Positions 7,049 through 16,263 of a stretch of DNA of 40,101 bases are shown here, piece after piece. The DNA comes from Vibrio harveyi NBRC 15634 = ATCC 14126 = KCTC 12724 (lineage in GTDB: Bacteria; Pseudomonadota; Gammaproteobacteria; Enterobacterales; Vibrionaceae). The stretch spans positions 1-40,101 of the forward strand of contig NZ_BCUF01000049.1 of NCBI RefSeq assembly GCF_001591145.1. Reading direction: 5' to 3'. A model generated the notes under the pieces. It saw nothing but the letters and a program-made list of their open reading frames with translations. It ran no database searches and had not been told where the DNA came from. Each line of letters opens with the position of its first letter. The first letter of the stretch is position 1. Both the position numbers and the translations under genes were made by a program.

Positions 7049-10000
7049 ATGTTCAAACAAAAAATACTAAGAAACCCGATCGTGGTTTCTACCATAGTGG
7101 CTTTAATCTTGGCTGTAATATTTGCAGCAGTATATTTATTCTTACTCGAAGATGCAGATAAGCTTTATCTATGGATTGGTCTAGGAGTCATTGCTACCTT
7201 TTATCTTATATTCCAGTTTTCACTCTGGCTTAAGAAAAAGAACAACTCAAAAGCACAACGTTTAGAAACCGAAGAAGAGGCGCTTTCAATGGTGATTCGC
7301 CCTCTTCTTTCTAACGCTGGAAAAAAGCCAATTTATCTAATGATTGGTAATAAAGGCTCTGGACGACGCCAATGTTTGTTTAACTCCAGTGCGATTAAAC
7401 CGATGGACCGTTCTCGTACGGCAAAAAATGACTTCTTTGAATGGTATGAGTCTGACAGTGCCGTTTATGTCAAACCAGACCAACGCCTCGTATTTCAAGA
7501 GGTATCCAGTAGCGACGCATCACTGTGGAATACATTCGTTGATGAAGTTATTCGTCATCGCCCAAGAAAACCATTTTCTGGATGTCTATTCTTTACAGAC
7601 TTTGAATTCATGATCGTTTCAGAATCAGAACAAAAAGACTACACGATTACTGCCCTGTTGCAGAGACTAAGCTCTATCAGCGAGAAAACGTCTTCAGCAC
7701 TGCCTGTTTACATGATGATGTCTAAGCTTGATAAGCTAGATGGTTTCAAAGAATACGTTCATTTCAGCTCTCTTAAGACTCGAGTAGAGTTTCTTTCCAT
7801 TCCTTTAAAAGAAGCGAAAGGCGTAATCACTGAGTACTATCGTGACGGATTCCGTAACTTAGTGAAAGTGCTGGAAACGAATGCGTTAGACGCATCCGCA
7901 AACTCAGCGGATATCGACGAAAAACAAGCCATTCTTGCTTTCCCAAAACAGTTTGAACTTTGCCAAGCAGAAATTAGTTATGTACTTGAACGCCTTTGTG
8001 ATGCAAACAGTGGTGTTTACTCTCTCGATATTCGTGAGATCTTCTTCTGTTCTAGCTTGCAAGGCGGTCGTAAGTACAACTTGTTGGCGAAAAGCTGCAG
8101 CAATTACTTCAATTTGCCGATCATTGCTTCTGAGCACACACAACTTACAGAAACCCCTTACTTCTCTCGTTTCTTGATTGATTCTCAGATCTTACCGGAG
8201 AGCGACTTTGCGGGAGAAAACAAAACGTATCTGCGCTTGATTCAGCGCCAAAGCCATTTAGCTATGCTGGCATCAGTTATTCTATTAGCTGGCGGTGGCT
8301 ATTTCTTTGTCACAACACTAGATAGCAACTTGCGTGTGATTAACCAACTGCTCGGCATTGACGACAAAGGGCAGGTAGAACAAGAAGCAAGCTTTAATCA
8401 GCTATTAGTGAGTGCGACTCGTGCAATTCAACCTTCATACAGCGCATGGTTAGAAGGTTCTCGTGCGCTTGATGAAGAAGTACTACCTTTGAACATCAGC
8501 CGCTTGGACCAAACGACAAGACTGGCGTACGAAGCACTGCTCAAAGAAGTCTCACAACAGCTCATGCCAGTTGTTGAGAAAGGCTACCGTCTGGAACTGA
8601 CTCATAATCAGCACGACATTACTGCGACACTGCCTTTACTCAAAGGCTACTTAATGCTGAATGATCCATCCAAGCGCGATATTCAATTCCTACGTCGTCA
8701 GACGCTACAAACATTAAACGATTTGAGTGACAAACCAGATGTTGTGAATCAGGCAATGCGTTACTTGGATGCTTATTTCCGTACCCAGTTTGCCCCTGTC
8801 GACATCAACATGGACATTGTTCGCGCTACTCGACGCTCATTGCTTGCTCACTCTAACGTAGATCTTGTTTATGCTGATATATTGAACCAAGCAGATGCCA
8901 TCGACCTTGGTACGCTCGATCTTCAACGCGCGGTTGGCTTCGAATTCAATAACGTTTTCAACGAACCACTCGACGATAACCGCTTGGTCATCGATAAGGT
9001 TTACACTTCAACAGGCTTTAGTACCTTCTATCGCCCTCGTGTGGATTTGATGTCACAACAAGTGATCAGTGACAACTGGGTTCTTGGTTTATCTAACCAC
9101 GTGATCCCTACGAAACAAGAACAAGAAGCGTTCAAAACTCAAGTCCGTAAGAAGTACACCGATGACTACATCAACTACTGGCGTAATGCACTGAGTGAAC
9201 TGAAAGTCCACCATTACAACAATGTCGGTGATCTAACCAATGCTATCGACTTAATTTCAGGTCCATCTTCGCCGATGACCACAGTGTTAAAGCAAGTCTA
9301 CGCCAACACTCAGTTCTCCCCTGTCGGCGAGAAGAATGCATTGATTGCCAAAGTAAACCCGAAACTGGCAGAAGCAGCAGATTCGGCATCAGAAGCAATA
9401 GAAGAAGCAGTGAAGCCTGACTACTTGTTAATGAAGCGTGTCGAACAAGCCTTCCACCTGTTGAACCAACTTCAAGTCAGTGAAACACCTAACTCCCCTA
9501 CTCCGTGGGATGAAACGATTGCAGCATTAAGCCGTGTTCGTACTTATATGAAAGACATTGCTGACGCGCCAGACCCGCAAATGGCCGCACTTGCTGCAGC
9601 CCAGCACCGAATGAACAGCACTGAAGCCGATCCATTGATTAAACTTAAGCAGATTGCTCAGAAATCGCCAGAGCCAGTGCGCAGTTGGTTGCTTGATGTC
9701 GTTCAGCAAAGCTGGTCAGTGATGATCAAAGAATCAGCAAAAGGCATTCAAACCCAATGGTACAGCGAGATTTACACCAAGTTTAAAGAGCTAGGGCTTG
9801 GTAAATACCCATTTGATCTGAACGCGACAGAAGAGATCTCAATTGAAGACTTCGAGCTGTTGTTCGCATCAGGTGGTTTATTAGACACCTTTATTCAGAA
9901 GAACTTCGCACCGTTCTACGATACTAACTTGTGGACACCAAAACAGGTAGATGGCGAAACCATGCCTCTTTCTCCTGCCCTATTGGTGCAATTGCGCAAC

Positions 10001-10438
10001 TACAACGTTATCCGCGATACGTTAATCAATAAGAGCACAAACCGAGTTTACATCCCGTTCAGTGCGAAAGTACTAGACCTTGATTCCAGTGCTATCAGAG
10101 CCAGTCTGAAAATTTCAGACACTGATATCAACTACTATCATGGTCCGAGCCGAATTCGTGAAATGGAGTGGCCGCCGCAGAACGGTGACTTCAATATAAG
10201 AATCACGATCCAAGATGTGACAGACGAAGGCAAACAACACGTTCTAAATAAGAGTGGTCAGTGGGCGATATACAGATTGCTAGGTGATTCGACCCTGACA
10301 AACACTCATAACGGTAGCTTCGTCAGTGACATAAAAGTGTCAGGAAGGGATTTGAGCCTTCGTATCACCCCTTTGACACAGAAAAACCCATTCACTCTAG
10401 CTGAGCTGTATAACTTTACACTCCCAGAGTCGATTTAA
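7049..10438 (+). CDS. tssM: TssM (IcmF family) inner-membrane protein with decayed P-loop
   Basis: TssM spans the envelope, joining TssL at the inner membrane to TssJ at the outer membrane. The 1129-residue protein has two N-terminal transmembrane helices (about residues 9-33 and 39-61), a cytoplasmic NTPase-like domain, a third transmembrane helix at about 405-424 (MLASVILLAGGGYFFVTTL), and a large periplasmic part ending in the beta-rich IcmF C-terminal domain ('FSAKVLDLDSSAIRASLKIS' and after). The P-loop position reads GNKGSGRRQ (residues 100-108), lacking the Walker A lysine, and I see no DTAG-type switch motif, so nucleotide hydrolysis is unlikely. Length and topology are otherwise typical. 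It follows the VasL-type gene by 27 bases and precedes the Lrp-type regulator by 32. Confidence 0.96.
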   Translation: MFKQKILRNPIVVSTIVALILAVIFAAVYLFLLEDADKLYLWIGLGVIATFYLIFQFSLWLKKKNNSKAQRLETEEEALSMVIRPLLSNAGKKPIYLMIGNKGSGRRQCLFNSSAIKPMDRSRTAKNDFFEWYESDSAVYVKPDQRLVFQEVSSSDASLWNTFVDEVIRHRPRKPFSGCLFFTDFEFMIVSESEQKDYTITALLQRLSSISEKTSSALPVYMMMSKLDKLDGFKEYVHFSSLKTRVEFLSIPLKEAKGVITEYYRDGFRNLVKVLETNALDASANSADIDEKQAILAFPKQFELCQAEISYVLERLCDANSGVYSLDIREIFFCSSLQGGRKYNLLAKSCSNYFNLPIIASEHTQLTETPYFSRFLIDSQILPESDFAGENKTYLRLIQRQSHLAMLASVILLAGGGYFFVTTLDSNLRVINQLLGIDDKGQVEQEASFNQLLVSATRAIQPSYSAWLEGSRALDEEVLPLNISRLDQTTRLAYEALLKEVSQQLMPVVEKGYRLELTHNQHDITATLPLLKGYLMLNDPSKRDIQFLRRQTLQTLNDLSDKPDVVNQAMRYLDAYFRTQFAPVDINMDIVRATRRSLLAHSNVDLVYADILNQADAIDLGTLDLQRAVGFEFNNVFNEPLDDNRLVIDKVYTSTGFSTFYRPRVDLMSQQVISDNWVLGLSNHVIPTKQEQEAFKTQVRKKYTDDYINYWRNALSELKVHHYNNVGDLTNAIDLISGPSSPMTTVLKQVYANTQFSPVGEKNALIAKVNPKLAEAADSASEAIEEAVKPDYLLMKRVEQAFHLLNQLQVSETPNSPTPWDETIAALSRVRTYMKDIADAPDPQMAALAAAQHRMNSTEADPLIKLKQIAQKSPEPVRSWLLDVVQQSWSVMIKESAKGIQTQWYSEIYTKFKELGLGKYPFDLNATEEISIEDFELLFASGGLLDTFIQKNFAPFYDTNLWTPKQVDGETMPLSPALLVQLRNYNVIRDTLINKSTNRVYIPFSAKVLDLDSSAIRASLKISDTDINYYHGPSRIREMEWPPQNGDFNIRITIQDVTDEGKQHVLNKSGQWAIYRLLGDSTLTNTHNGSFVSDIKVSGRDLSLRITPLTQKNPFTLAELYNFTLPESI

Positions 10439-10470
10439 TAACAATATAAAAACCAGAATAGGCAGAACAC

Positions 10471-10923
10471 ATGATTTCAAACATGACTTTACAAGGCTTA
10501 GACAAGTTAGATCGTAAAATACTTTCCAGTCTGTTATCTAACGGGCGAGAGTCGATTGCGAATCTATCTCGAAATATCGGTTTGTCTCGTACTGCTGTTG
10601 CAGAAAGAATTAATAGATTGGAAAAAACGGGGATTATAAAAGGCTACACTGCACAAATCCGCGTTGAAAATGAAGGTCGCAAAGCTGCCAGCTACCTGCT
10701 GATTTCTTGCGAAAAGGGCAAAAAAAACGACGTAACAAATGCCCTTAAAGAAATTCCAGAGGTACGACTGACAAGCGTTGTAGGTGGTAGCTTCGATATT
10801 ATCGCGCTTATAGAAGCACCAGACCTTCAGTCTATTCACCATCTATGTAATGAGATTGAATCTTTTAGCGGTATTCAGAAGCTCGACACGACGGTTGTTC
10901 TTCATCAACCAATCAGCCGATAA
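10471..10923 (+). CDS. Lrp/AsnC-family transcriptional regulator inside the T6SS locus
   Basis: The 150-residue protein has the Lrp/AsnC plan. An N-terminal winged helix-turn-helix occupies about residues 10-60 ('LDKLDRKILSSLLSNGRESI' then 'LSRNIGLSRTAVAERINRLE', followed by 'IIKGYTAQI'). An AsnC ligand-binding/dimerisation domain occupies about 70-150 ('VTNALKEIPEVRLTSVVGGSF', 'DIIALIEAPDLQSIHHLCNE'). It is probably co-transcribed with tssM, whose stop is 32 bases upstream, and is ended by a strong hairpin. I recall that the regulator at this place in V. parahaemolyticus T6SS1 (VP1407) controls the system, which suggests a dedicated local regulator rather than global Lrp. The family is sure; its targets and effector are unknown. 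An in-frame ATG four codons downstream is an alternative start. Confidence 0.93.
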   Translation: MISNMTLQGLDKLDRKILSSLLSNGRESIANLSRNIGLSRTAVAERINRLEKTGIIKGYTAQIRVENEGRKAASYLLISCEKGKKNDVTNALKEIPEVRLTSVVGGSFDIIALIEAPDLQSIHHLCNEIESFSGIQKLDTTVVLHQPISR

Positions 10924-10956
10924 GTTTTTGGTTCCCGCCAAATATTCTATACAGAC

Positions 10957-10990
10957 GAAAAAGCCGCGAACAACTCGCGGCTTTATTGTA
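10957..10990. terminator. Bidirectional rho-independent terminator between the regulator gene and tssG
   Basis: Two perfect 10-base arms (10960-10969, AAAGCCGCGA; 10975-10984, TCGCGGCTTT) enclose a 5-base loop. The plus strand continues TTTATTG and the minus strand TTTTTCGTC. It sits between convergent genes, 36 bases after the regulator stop and 36 bases from the tssG stop, so it can end both operons. Confidence 0.88.
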
Positions 10991-11020
10991 ACTGGCGTTT
11001 TCCCCATCATATGCTAAGCA

Positions 11021-12019
11021 TTAGATGCTGCCAATCAGACGAATCTTGGCGTCTTTGTCACCCGGATTACCAAGCCAAAATGTTTGCCCTAACTGGTTCC
11101 CTTCCCCATTCCCCAGTTGGTTTTCAGGGATAGTATCGAGGTTAACCGTTAACTTAAGATCCCAAGACATCGGGTCACGCAAAATAAAACGCATCAAACC
11201 TACTAAGGTTTTATGTAACTCACCATCGTATGAAAACTGCTTAAAAGTTTCAAAATCAATGTTGTCGATGCACAAATTAAACTTACCGTTTAAGTCTGCA
11301 ATGCTTTGCCCTAAATGTAAGCTTTGACCCAACACACAATTGGAACGGTTTAGTTTGTTTCGCTGACTCTCAGCAATTTCAACACGCCTATATACCCACT
11401 CTTCGATACGGACACTAGGTAACGAAAAGTAGTGTGAAACTATACCTGAAATCAACTTAGGAGAACGTGTGCGTGTGGACAGTTGATTCACGTAAGAGAG
11501 AATTTTCGCTCGATCTAACTCAGCGACGTCGCAATCTTGCATTACGCCGGATAGACCAGCCAAATGCAGTATACGCCCGGAAAAAGCGTCGTTCGCACCA
11601 CTTTGATACTGTACATGGTAACGGTATTTCTTCCATACGCGATACAGCAAACTGGTATAGCGATTATGGAAGAAATCAAAAAAGTCTTTTACCGGATTGT
11701 CATCTGGGTCTCGCCCTGCAAGTTTCTCAGTATAAGAAGCTGGCAGTGGTGAGCTAGAACCATGCAATCCAAGAAAGTTCGTTTCTACGCGTGAATACTG
11801 CTGCCCGTTTCTTTCCATATGGGTGATAAATTCCATATCGCTCTTTGGAAAGCAAAGGTTTGACGACACACTGAACTCGATACGTTCTTGATGAAAGTAT
11901 TTGTTCTCACCGACTGCGATAAAGTTAGAATTTGGTTTAAGCTGGTAATGCTTCTCAAGCAGCAACACCGCTTGGTAGAAGCTAAACTCATTCGACTTAT
12001 CAGAAAGTGTATTAATCAT
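11021..12019 (-). CDS. tssG: TssG baseplate protein
   Basis: TssG forms the baseplate wedge with TssF and TssE. The 332-residue product shows family features: 'EFSFYQAVLLLEKH' at the start, 'ETNFLGLHGSSSPLPASYTE' at about 80-100, 'DFFDFFHNRYTSLLYRVWKKYRY' after it, and 'GQTFWLGNPGDKDAKIRLIGSI' at the C-terminus. Length is normal. Its ATG overlaps the tssF stop (ATGA-type, 12016-12019), so translation is probably coupled to tssF. It is the last gene of the hcp-to-tssG operon and is followed by the shared terminator. Confidence 0.96.
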   Translation of the reverse strand: MINTLSDKSNEFSFYQAVLLLEKHYQLKPNSNFIAVGENKYFHQERIEFSVSSNLCFPKSDMEFITHMERNGQQYSRVETNFLGLHGSSSPLPASYTEKLAGRDPDDNPVKDFFDFFHNRYTSLLYRVWKKYRYHVQYQSGANDAFSGRILHLAGLSGVMQDCDVAELDRAKILSYVNQLSTRTRSPKLISGIVSHYFSLPSVRIEEWVYRRVEIAESQRNKLNRSNCVLGQSLHLGQSIADLNGKFNLCIDNIDFETFKQFSYDGELHKTLVGLMRFILRDPMSWDLKLTVNLDTIPENQLGNGEGNQLGQTFWLGNPGDKDAKIRLIGSI

Positions 12020-13764
12020 AGAATCGTCTGCTGCCCAATGAGGCTTGCCCAGTTGTAAACTTCCCCGGTTGCTTCATCAAACACTTCCAGCTCGGTAAAA
12101 GAGTTCACACTCGAATACAGACGAATGAACTCGTTCAGTACCGTTGCCATGAGAAACATATCGCCTTCGTTTACGAAGAATTGAGAGTTAGTAACCAACT
12201 TAAATTGATTACCACGTACTGAAACGCCTCTGAACACACGGTCGATTGGTTTCATCTCTGAAGAAATAATGCCATCAAGTCGATGAATCGACGCGCGATG
12301 TGCTTGCCTGTCTACACGAGAATGAAAGTCGTAAGTAGAGAGCAGAACTTTCAACACATCGATATTCGCTAAAGACAAATAGTTGAGCGACATATTGGCG
12401 ATCAGCTGCCATTGAAGCTCGCCGTTTACCTGAGGGCTGACCGATTGGGTCGGTTTTGTGATGTTTCTAAACGTCGCATAGGTTGGTGATTTATGGGTTG
12501 CATAAGTGATGTCACCGACCGACAGACGCTCGGCTAGGTCCGCGTTACTGCATTGCAGTTTCATCAATACTGTTTCGGTACCTAAATCCGCAATGTCACC
12601 ATTGTGAGTATGGAACGAGATATAGCGCTCTAAACCCCTTCCGCTTACTCGCTCACCTACCTTCGATTTATAGAACTCTCGTTTGTCACGTTGGTTGATT
12701 TGGTGCTCAAAAGACTCGAATTCGATAAGCGGTTTGCGACGGCGCTCATCTTTACTCCAGCTCTCTACTTGCTCAATCGAATACACTTCATAGTGTTCTT
12801 GGGTGCTGCTCTGCGGGCGAACTTTGTATTCATTCCGGCGGTGCTCTAAACGAATTGGGTCCCCATCCTTTTGGAACAAGTTTACGGCGGGTGTGCAATG
12901 CAGCCTTAAATGTTTATCTTTAAGCACGACTTCTGATGGCAATGCGCGCTTAAAGTGGAATTTGATTTTCACCGTACTGCGCTGTGGGATGCCTTTTAGC
13001 CACTCGAGTCCTTTAATATCGAAGAACATAAACTTATCTGGCAAAGAAAAGAACTCTTGCAGCAAACGATAACCCGCAAATGAGTTTTTACTATAAGGCA
13101 GCAGCGCTTCATCTTCTTCATGCCCTACTGGCTTAACGTATTCTGGACCAAGACGATGTTTGTAGCCGCCACCGACATCCAGTTCAACGTAATCCAAATA
13201 ACGGAATAACCATAAAAACACCGTGCGAGTGATATGAATCTCACCATGCAGGTGTAGGCGCAACGTATCCAAACCGATGCGAGACAATTCAAGTCCATGC
13301 TCGGTTGACACCGTGACATCAATCGCCGAGCTGGTGCGACTGTTGGTTTGTTCAATGTTGGCAATCGTGATTGGGTATAGATTTACATCGTAACAAGTGC
13401 GGAAAAGGCACTGAGTACCTTCCACCTGTTCGCTTGCCATCTCTGCGCCACGTTTTACTAGGGTTTTCTCAGTAACACTGCCCGTATGTGGTTTGAGTTC
13501 ACTGATACACAAAGACGGAATCGAGCGCATGTAGTGGGGCCAAAGCAACGTCATTAACGATTGTGTTAACTCTGGTAGCTCATCGTCTATCTTTTCTCGA
13601 ATACGCCCGGTCAGAAAAGCAAAACCTTCAAGCAGTCGCTCGACATCTGGATCGAAGGTTCCTTCAGAGAGAAAGTGAGTTAACTTCGGGTGATATTTGG
13701 CAAACTCACTCCCCGACTCACGCAAATACGTGAGTTCATCTTGAAAGTATTTACTGTTACTCAA
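12016..13764 (-). CDS. tssF: TssF baseplate protein, probable TTG start
   Basis: TssF is the second wedge subunit, binding TssG. The family opening 'KYFQDELTYLRESGSEFAKYHPKL' is seen, then 'DPDVERLLEGFAFLTGRIREKIDDE' and 'LTQSLMTLLWPHYMRSIPS', all typical. Extending the frame upstream to an ATG at 13917 would add about 51 residues with no family resemblance that overlap tssE. I therefore place the start at the TTG at 13764 (LSNSKYFQ...), which has AGGTG four bases upstream and lies ten bases after the tssE stop. This gives 582 residues, near the family norm. The unusual start codon may limit translation. Confidence is high for identity and moderate for the exact start. Confidence 0.93.
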   Translation of the reverse strand: MSNSKYFQDELTYLRESGSEFAKYHPKLTHFLSEGTFDPDVERLLEGFAFLTGRIREKIDDELPELTQSLMTLLWPHYMRSIPSLCISELKPHTGSVTEKTLVKRGAEMASEQVEGTQCLFRTCYDVNLYPITIANIEQTNSRTSSAIDVTVSTEHGLELSRIGLDTLRLHLHGEIHITRTVFLWLFRYLDYVELDVGGGYKHRLGPEYVKPVGHEEDEALLPYSKNSFAGYRLLQEFFSLPDKFMFFDIKGLEWLKGIPQRSTVKIKFHFKRALPSEVVLKDKHLRLHCTPAVNLFQKDGDPIRLEHRRNEYKVRPQSSTQEHYEVYSIEQVESWSKDERRRKPLIEFESFEHQINQRDKREFYKSKVGERVSGRGLERYISFHTHNGDIADLGTETVLMKLQCSNADLAERLSVGDITYATHKSPTYATFRNITKPTQSVSPQVNGELQWQLIANMSLNYLSLANIDVLKVLLSTYDFHSRVDRQAHRASIHRLDGIISSEMKPIDRVFRGVSVRGNQFKLVTNSQFFVNEGDMFLMATVLNEFIRLYSSVNSFTELEVFDEATGEVYNWASLIGQQTIL

Positions 13765-13774
13765 GTGGCACCTA

Positions 13775-14185
13775 CTAAACGTTAAATTGACCGTCGGTTC
13801 CCATGTAGACATCGATCGACATTGGGACTTTACCGCCGTTATGGGAAACTTCGCCGTGAATACCAAAACCGAGTTGTAGTGGGTTATGGTGATCTTCACG
13901 GTAATGAACCTCGACATTCAGAAGCCTCGGCTCAAAGCGTTCTATGGTTGATGTGATGTTCTTTTGAATATGACGAACGAGGTTCGTATTGTTGGAAAGC
14001 ACGTCGTTAAAATCTGGCAGCCCATAATCACTGTCTATCATCGCGTTACCAGAATGCGTGTTCAGCAAATCAGCAAGATGAGAATGAATGGACTCGATCA
14101 AATGCTTGTGAGACATTACTTTCTCGTAGCAATTCTTTGGTTCACCTAGCTCGATCCGCTCTAAAAGACGATAACCTTTTTCCAT
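13775..14185 (-). CDS. tssE: TssE (gp25-like) baseplate protein
   Basis: TssE is the T4 gp25-like wedge protein that starts sheath polymerisation. The 136-residue product contains 'SIHSHLADLLNTHSGNAMID', 'DYGLPDFNDVLSNNTNLVRH' and 'IQKNITSTIERFEPRLLNVEV', the gp25/lysozyme-like signature including the ExR-type segment (E-P-R in 'FEPRL'). It lies downstream of tssC across a 61-base gap that holds a strong hairpin terminator, so its expression depends on readthrough or a separate promoter. It is ten bases ahead of tssF. Confidence 0.95.
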   Translation of the reverse strand: MEKGYRLLERIELGEPKNCYEKVMSHKHLIESIHSHLADLLNTHSGNAMIDSDYGLPDFNDVLSNNTNLVRHIQKNITSTIERFEPRLLNVEVHYREDHHNPLQLGFGIHGEVSHNGGKVPMSIDVYMGTDGQFNV

Positions 14186-14195
14186 GTTCGGTCCT

Positions 14196-14228
14196 ACGAA
14201 AAAAGCAGCCAGTCTTCACTGGCTGCTT
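14196..14228 (-). terminator. Strong hairpin with T-tract between tssC and tssE (intra-operon attenuator)
   Basis: Two perfect 11-base arms (14203-14213 and 14218-14228, AAGCAGCCAGT) enclose a 4-base loop. On the minus strand the stem is followed by six T residues, the textbook form of a rho-independent terminator. It lies 18 bases after the tssC stop and in front of tssE, inside what is otherwise one operon. It probably reduces expression of the baseplate genes tssE, tssF and tssG relative to the sheath genes. Confidence 0.88.
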
Positions 14229-14246
14229 GTTGGTTTAAGCAAAGGG

Positions 14247-15722
14247 CTATTGGTCTAGTTTACCAACTAGAGACAAGTCGAAGCTTGCGCCCATGTACTT
14301 AAAGTGAGGGCGCACAGACATTGATACTTTATACCAGCCTGGGTCCCCTTCTACGTCTGATACTTCAACCTTAGCAGCACGCAGTGGACGACGACCACGA
14401 ACTTCCGCTGGCGGGTTCTCCTGGTCAGAAACGTATTGACGAATCCACTTGTTCAGTTCGATTTCTAGGTCAGAACGCTCTTTCCAAGAACCGATTTGCT
14501 CGCGTTGTAGCACTTTGATGTAGTGTGCTAGACGGTTGATGATGAACATGTAAGGAAGCTGAGTTCCCAGCTTGTAGTTCATCTCTGCTTGTTTGCCTTC
14601 TGGCGTATTCGCAAACACTTTTGGTTTTTGAACTGAGTTTGCAGAGAAGAATGCTGCATTATCAGAACCTTTACGCATTGTTAGCGCAATAAAGCCCTCT
14701 TCTGCTAGCTCATACTCACGACGGTCAGAAACAAGGATCTCGGTTGGGATCTTGGTTTCGATTTGACCCATTGCTTCAAAGTTGTAAACCGGTAGGTCTT
14801 GAACTGCACCACCACTTTGAGGACCAATGATGTTAGGACACCAACGGTACTTAGCAAAAGATTCACTGATCTTAGACGCCATTGCGTACGCTGAGTTACC
14901 CCATAGGTAGTTGTCGTGGCTATCTGTCACTTGCTCATCGTAGTCAAACGCCTTAATTGGGTTATCTTCTACAGAGTAAGGCGTACGTAGCATGAAGCGA
15001 GAAGTACATAGACCTAGATAACGCGCATCTTCGTGCTCACGCAGACCACGCCATTTCGCGTACTGTGGCCCTTCGAATACAGATTTAAGATCTTTTAGGT
15101 TTGGTAATTCTTCGTAGCTGTCTAAACCGAAGAATTTAGCCGATGCTGACGTGATAAATGGAGCATGAGACATTGCACCTACGTTCGCCATGTATTCCAT
15201 CAGTTTGATGTCTGGCGACGACGCTGACATGTCGTAGTCACAGATTACCGCACCAACAGGTTTACCACCGAATTGACCGTATTCACGCGTGTAGATTTGT
15301 TTGTAAAGACCAGACTTCACCACTTCTGGTGCGTCTTCGAAGTCATCAAGAACTTCATCTTTCTTCGCTGAGATCAGTTCAATTTGAATGTTCTCACGGA
15401 AGTCGGTGTGGTCAACAAGGTACTTAAGACCACGCCACGTTGATTCAATCGCTTGAACTTCTTCGCTGTGAAGAATCGCATCAACCTGCTTAGACAATTT
15501 TTGGTCGATTTCAGAGATCATCAAATCAACTAAAGATTGATCTACTTTCTCTGTGTTCGAGCTGCTTAGTAGCTCACTGATGAATGCTTCTACGCCGCGT
15601 TTCGCAACGTCAAAACCTTCATCACTTGGCTTTAAACGAGTTTCGTTAAGAATGCTATCCAGAAGTGAGCCTGATTCAACTAAGGCTGCTTCTTGTTCTG
15701 GCGCTTGTGCTTCTGCAGACAT
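14247..15722 (-). CDS. tssC: TssC sheath large subunit (VipB/ImpC)
   Basis: TssC pairs with TssB to build the contractile sheath. The 491-residue product shows the TssC signatures 'VQAIESTWRGLKYLVDHTDF', 'PVGAVICDYDMSASSPDIKLMEYMANVGAMSHAPFI' (shortened), 'FMLRTPYSVEDNPIKAFDY', 'YLWGNSAYAMASKISESFAK', and the C-terminal 'GWYKVSMSVRPHFKYMGASF'. Length is normal. It starts eight bases after tssB, and a strong hairpin follows it. This is one of the most conserved T6SS proteins, so identity is certain. Confidence 0.98.
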   Translation of the reverse strand: MSAEAQAPEQEAALVESGSLLDSILNETRLKPSDEGFDVAKRGVEAFISELLSSSNTEKVDQSLVDLMISEIDQKLSKQVDAILHSEEVQAIESTWRGLKYLVDHTDFRENIQIELISAKKDEVLDDFEDAPEVVKSGLYKQIYTREYGQFGGKPVGAVICDYDMSASSPDIKLMEYMANVGAMSHAPFITSASAKFFGLDSYEELPNLKDLKSVFEGPQYAKWRGLREHEDARYLGLCTSRFMLRTPYSVEDNPIKAFDYDEQVTDSHDNYLWGNSAYAMASKISESFAKYRWCPNIIGPQSGGAVQDLPVYNFEAMGQIETKIPTEILVSDRREYELAEEGFIALTMRKGSDNAAFFSANSVQKPKVFANTPEGKQAEMNYKLGTQLPYMFIINRLAHYIKVLQREQIGSWKERSDLEIELNKWIRQYVSDQENPPAEVRGRRPLRAAKVEVSDVEGDPGWYKVSMSVRPHFKYMGASFDLSLVGKLDQ

Positions 15723-15730
15723 GGTATCCC

Positions 15731-16237
15731 TTACTCTTCTTTCGCTTCTTGGTCATCGCCAATGCTTAGTTCATCCAACAGTTTCTTTCTCGCTTCTTCA
15801 TCTTGAAGAACCGATGCGATCTTCTTACGGAACGCAGGAACGTTACCTAGAGGACCTTTAAGTGCAACTAAGGCCTCGCGAAGCTCAAGCAGGCTGTTTA
15901 GCTCAGGTACGCTTTTCGCGATCGCTTCAGGAGAGAAGTCCTTCATGTTTTGGAACGTCAAATCAACGCCGATTTGACCACCTTCTTCATCAGAAAGACG
16001 GTTTTCAACGTTAACTTTAACGTTTGGAGACATGCCTTCTAGCACTTCGTTAAAGTTGTCTTTATCGATATTGATTGGAGTACGTTCTTCGATTGGCGTC
16101 TCATCTGCACGTGCAGTAAAATCACCAACAACCATCATGCTCAGCGGCAGCTCTACGTCATCTTGCGTATCACCAGTTGCTGGAACATAACGGATATTAA
16201 TTCGCTCTTTAGGAGCCACCGAGCCGTCACGTGACAT
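15731..16237 (-). CDS. tssB: TssB sheath small subunit (VipA/ImpB)
   Basis: TssB is the small sheath subunit, partner of TssC and part of the ClpV recognition surface. The 168-residue product begins MSRDGSVAPKERINIRYVPA and has 'ELPLSMMVVGDFT', 'RTPINIDKDNFNEVLEGMSP' and 'ELNSLLELREALVALKGPLG', all typical of the family. Length is normal. AAGGAAC precedes the ATG at good spacing. It sits 26 bases after tssA and eight before tssC. Confidence 0.98.
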   Translation of the reverse strand: MSRDGSVAPKERINIRYVPATGDTQDDVELPLSMMVVGDFTARADETPIEERTPINIDKDNFNEVLEGMSPNVKVNVENRLSDEEGGQIGVDLTFQNMKDFSPEAIAKSVPELNSLLELREALVALKGPLGNVPAFRKKIASVLQDEEARKKLLDELSIGDDQEAKEE

Positions 16238-16263
16238 AATTAGTTCCTTATTTAACTCTTTAA

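Noticed and set aside
13765..13917. Upstream extension of tssF to an ATG at 13917
   Set aside because: The extra residues overlap tssE, do not resemble TssF, and the normal family start coincides with the TTG at 13764.
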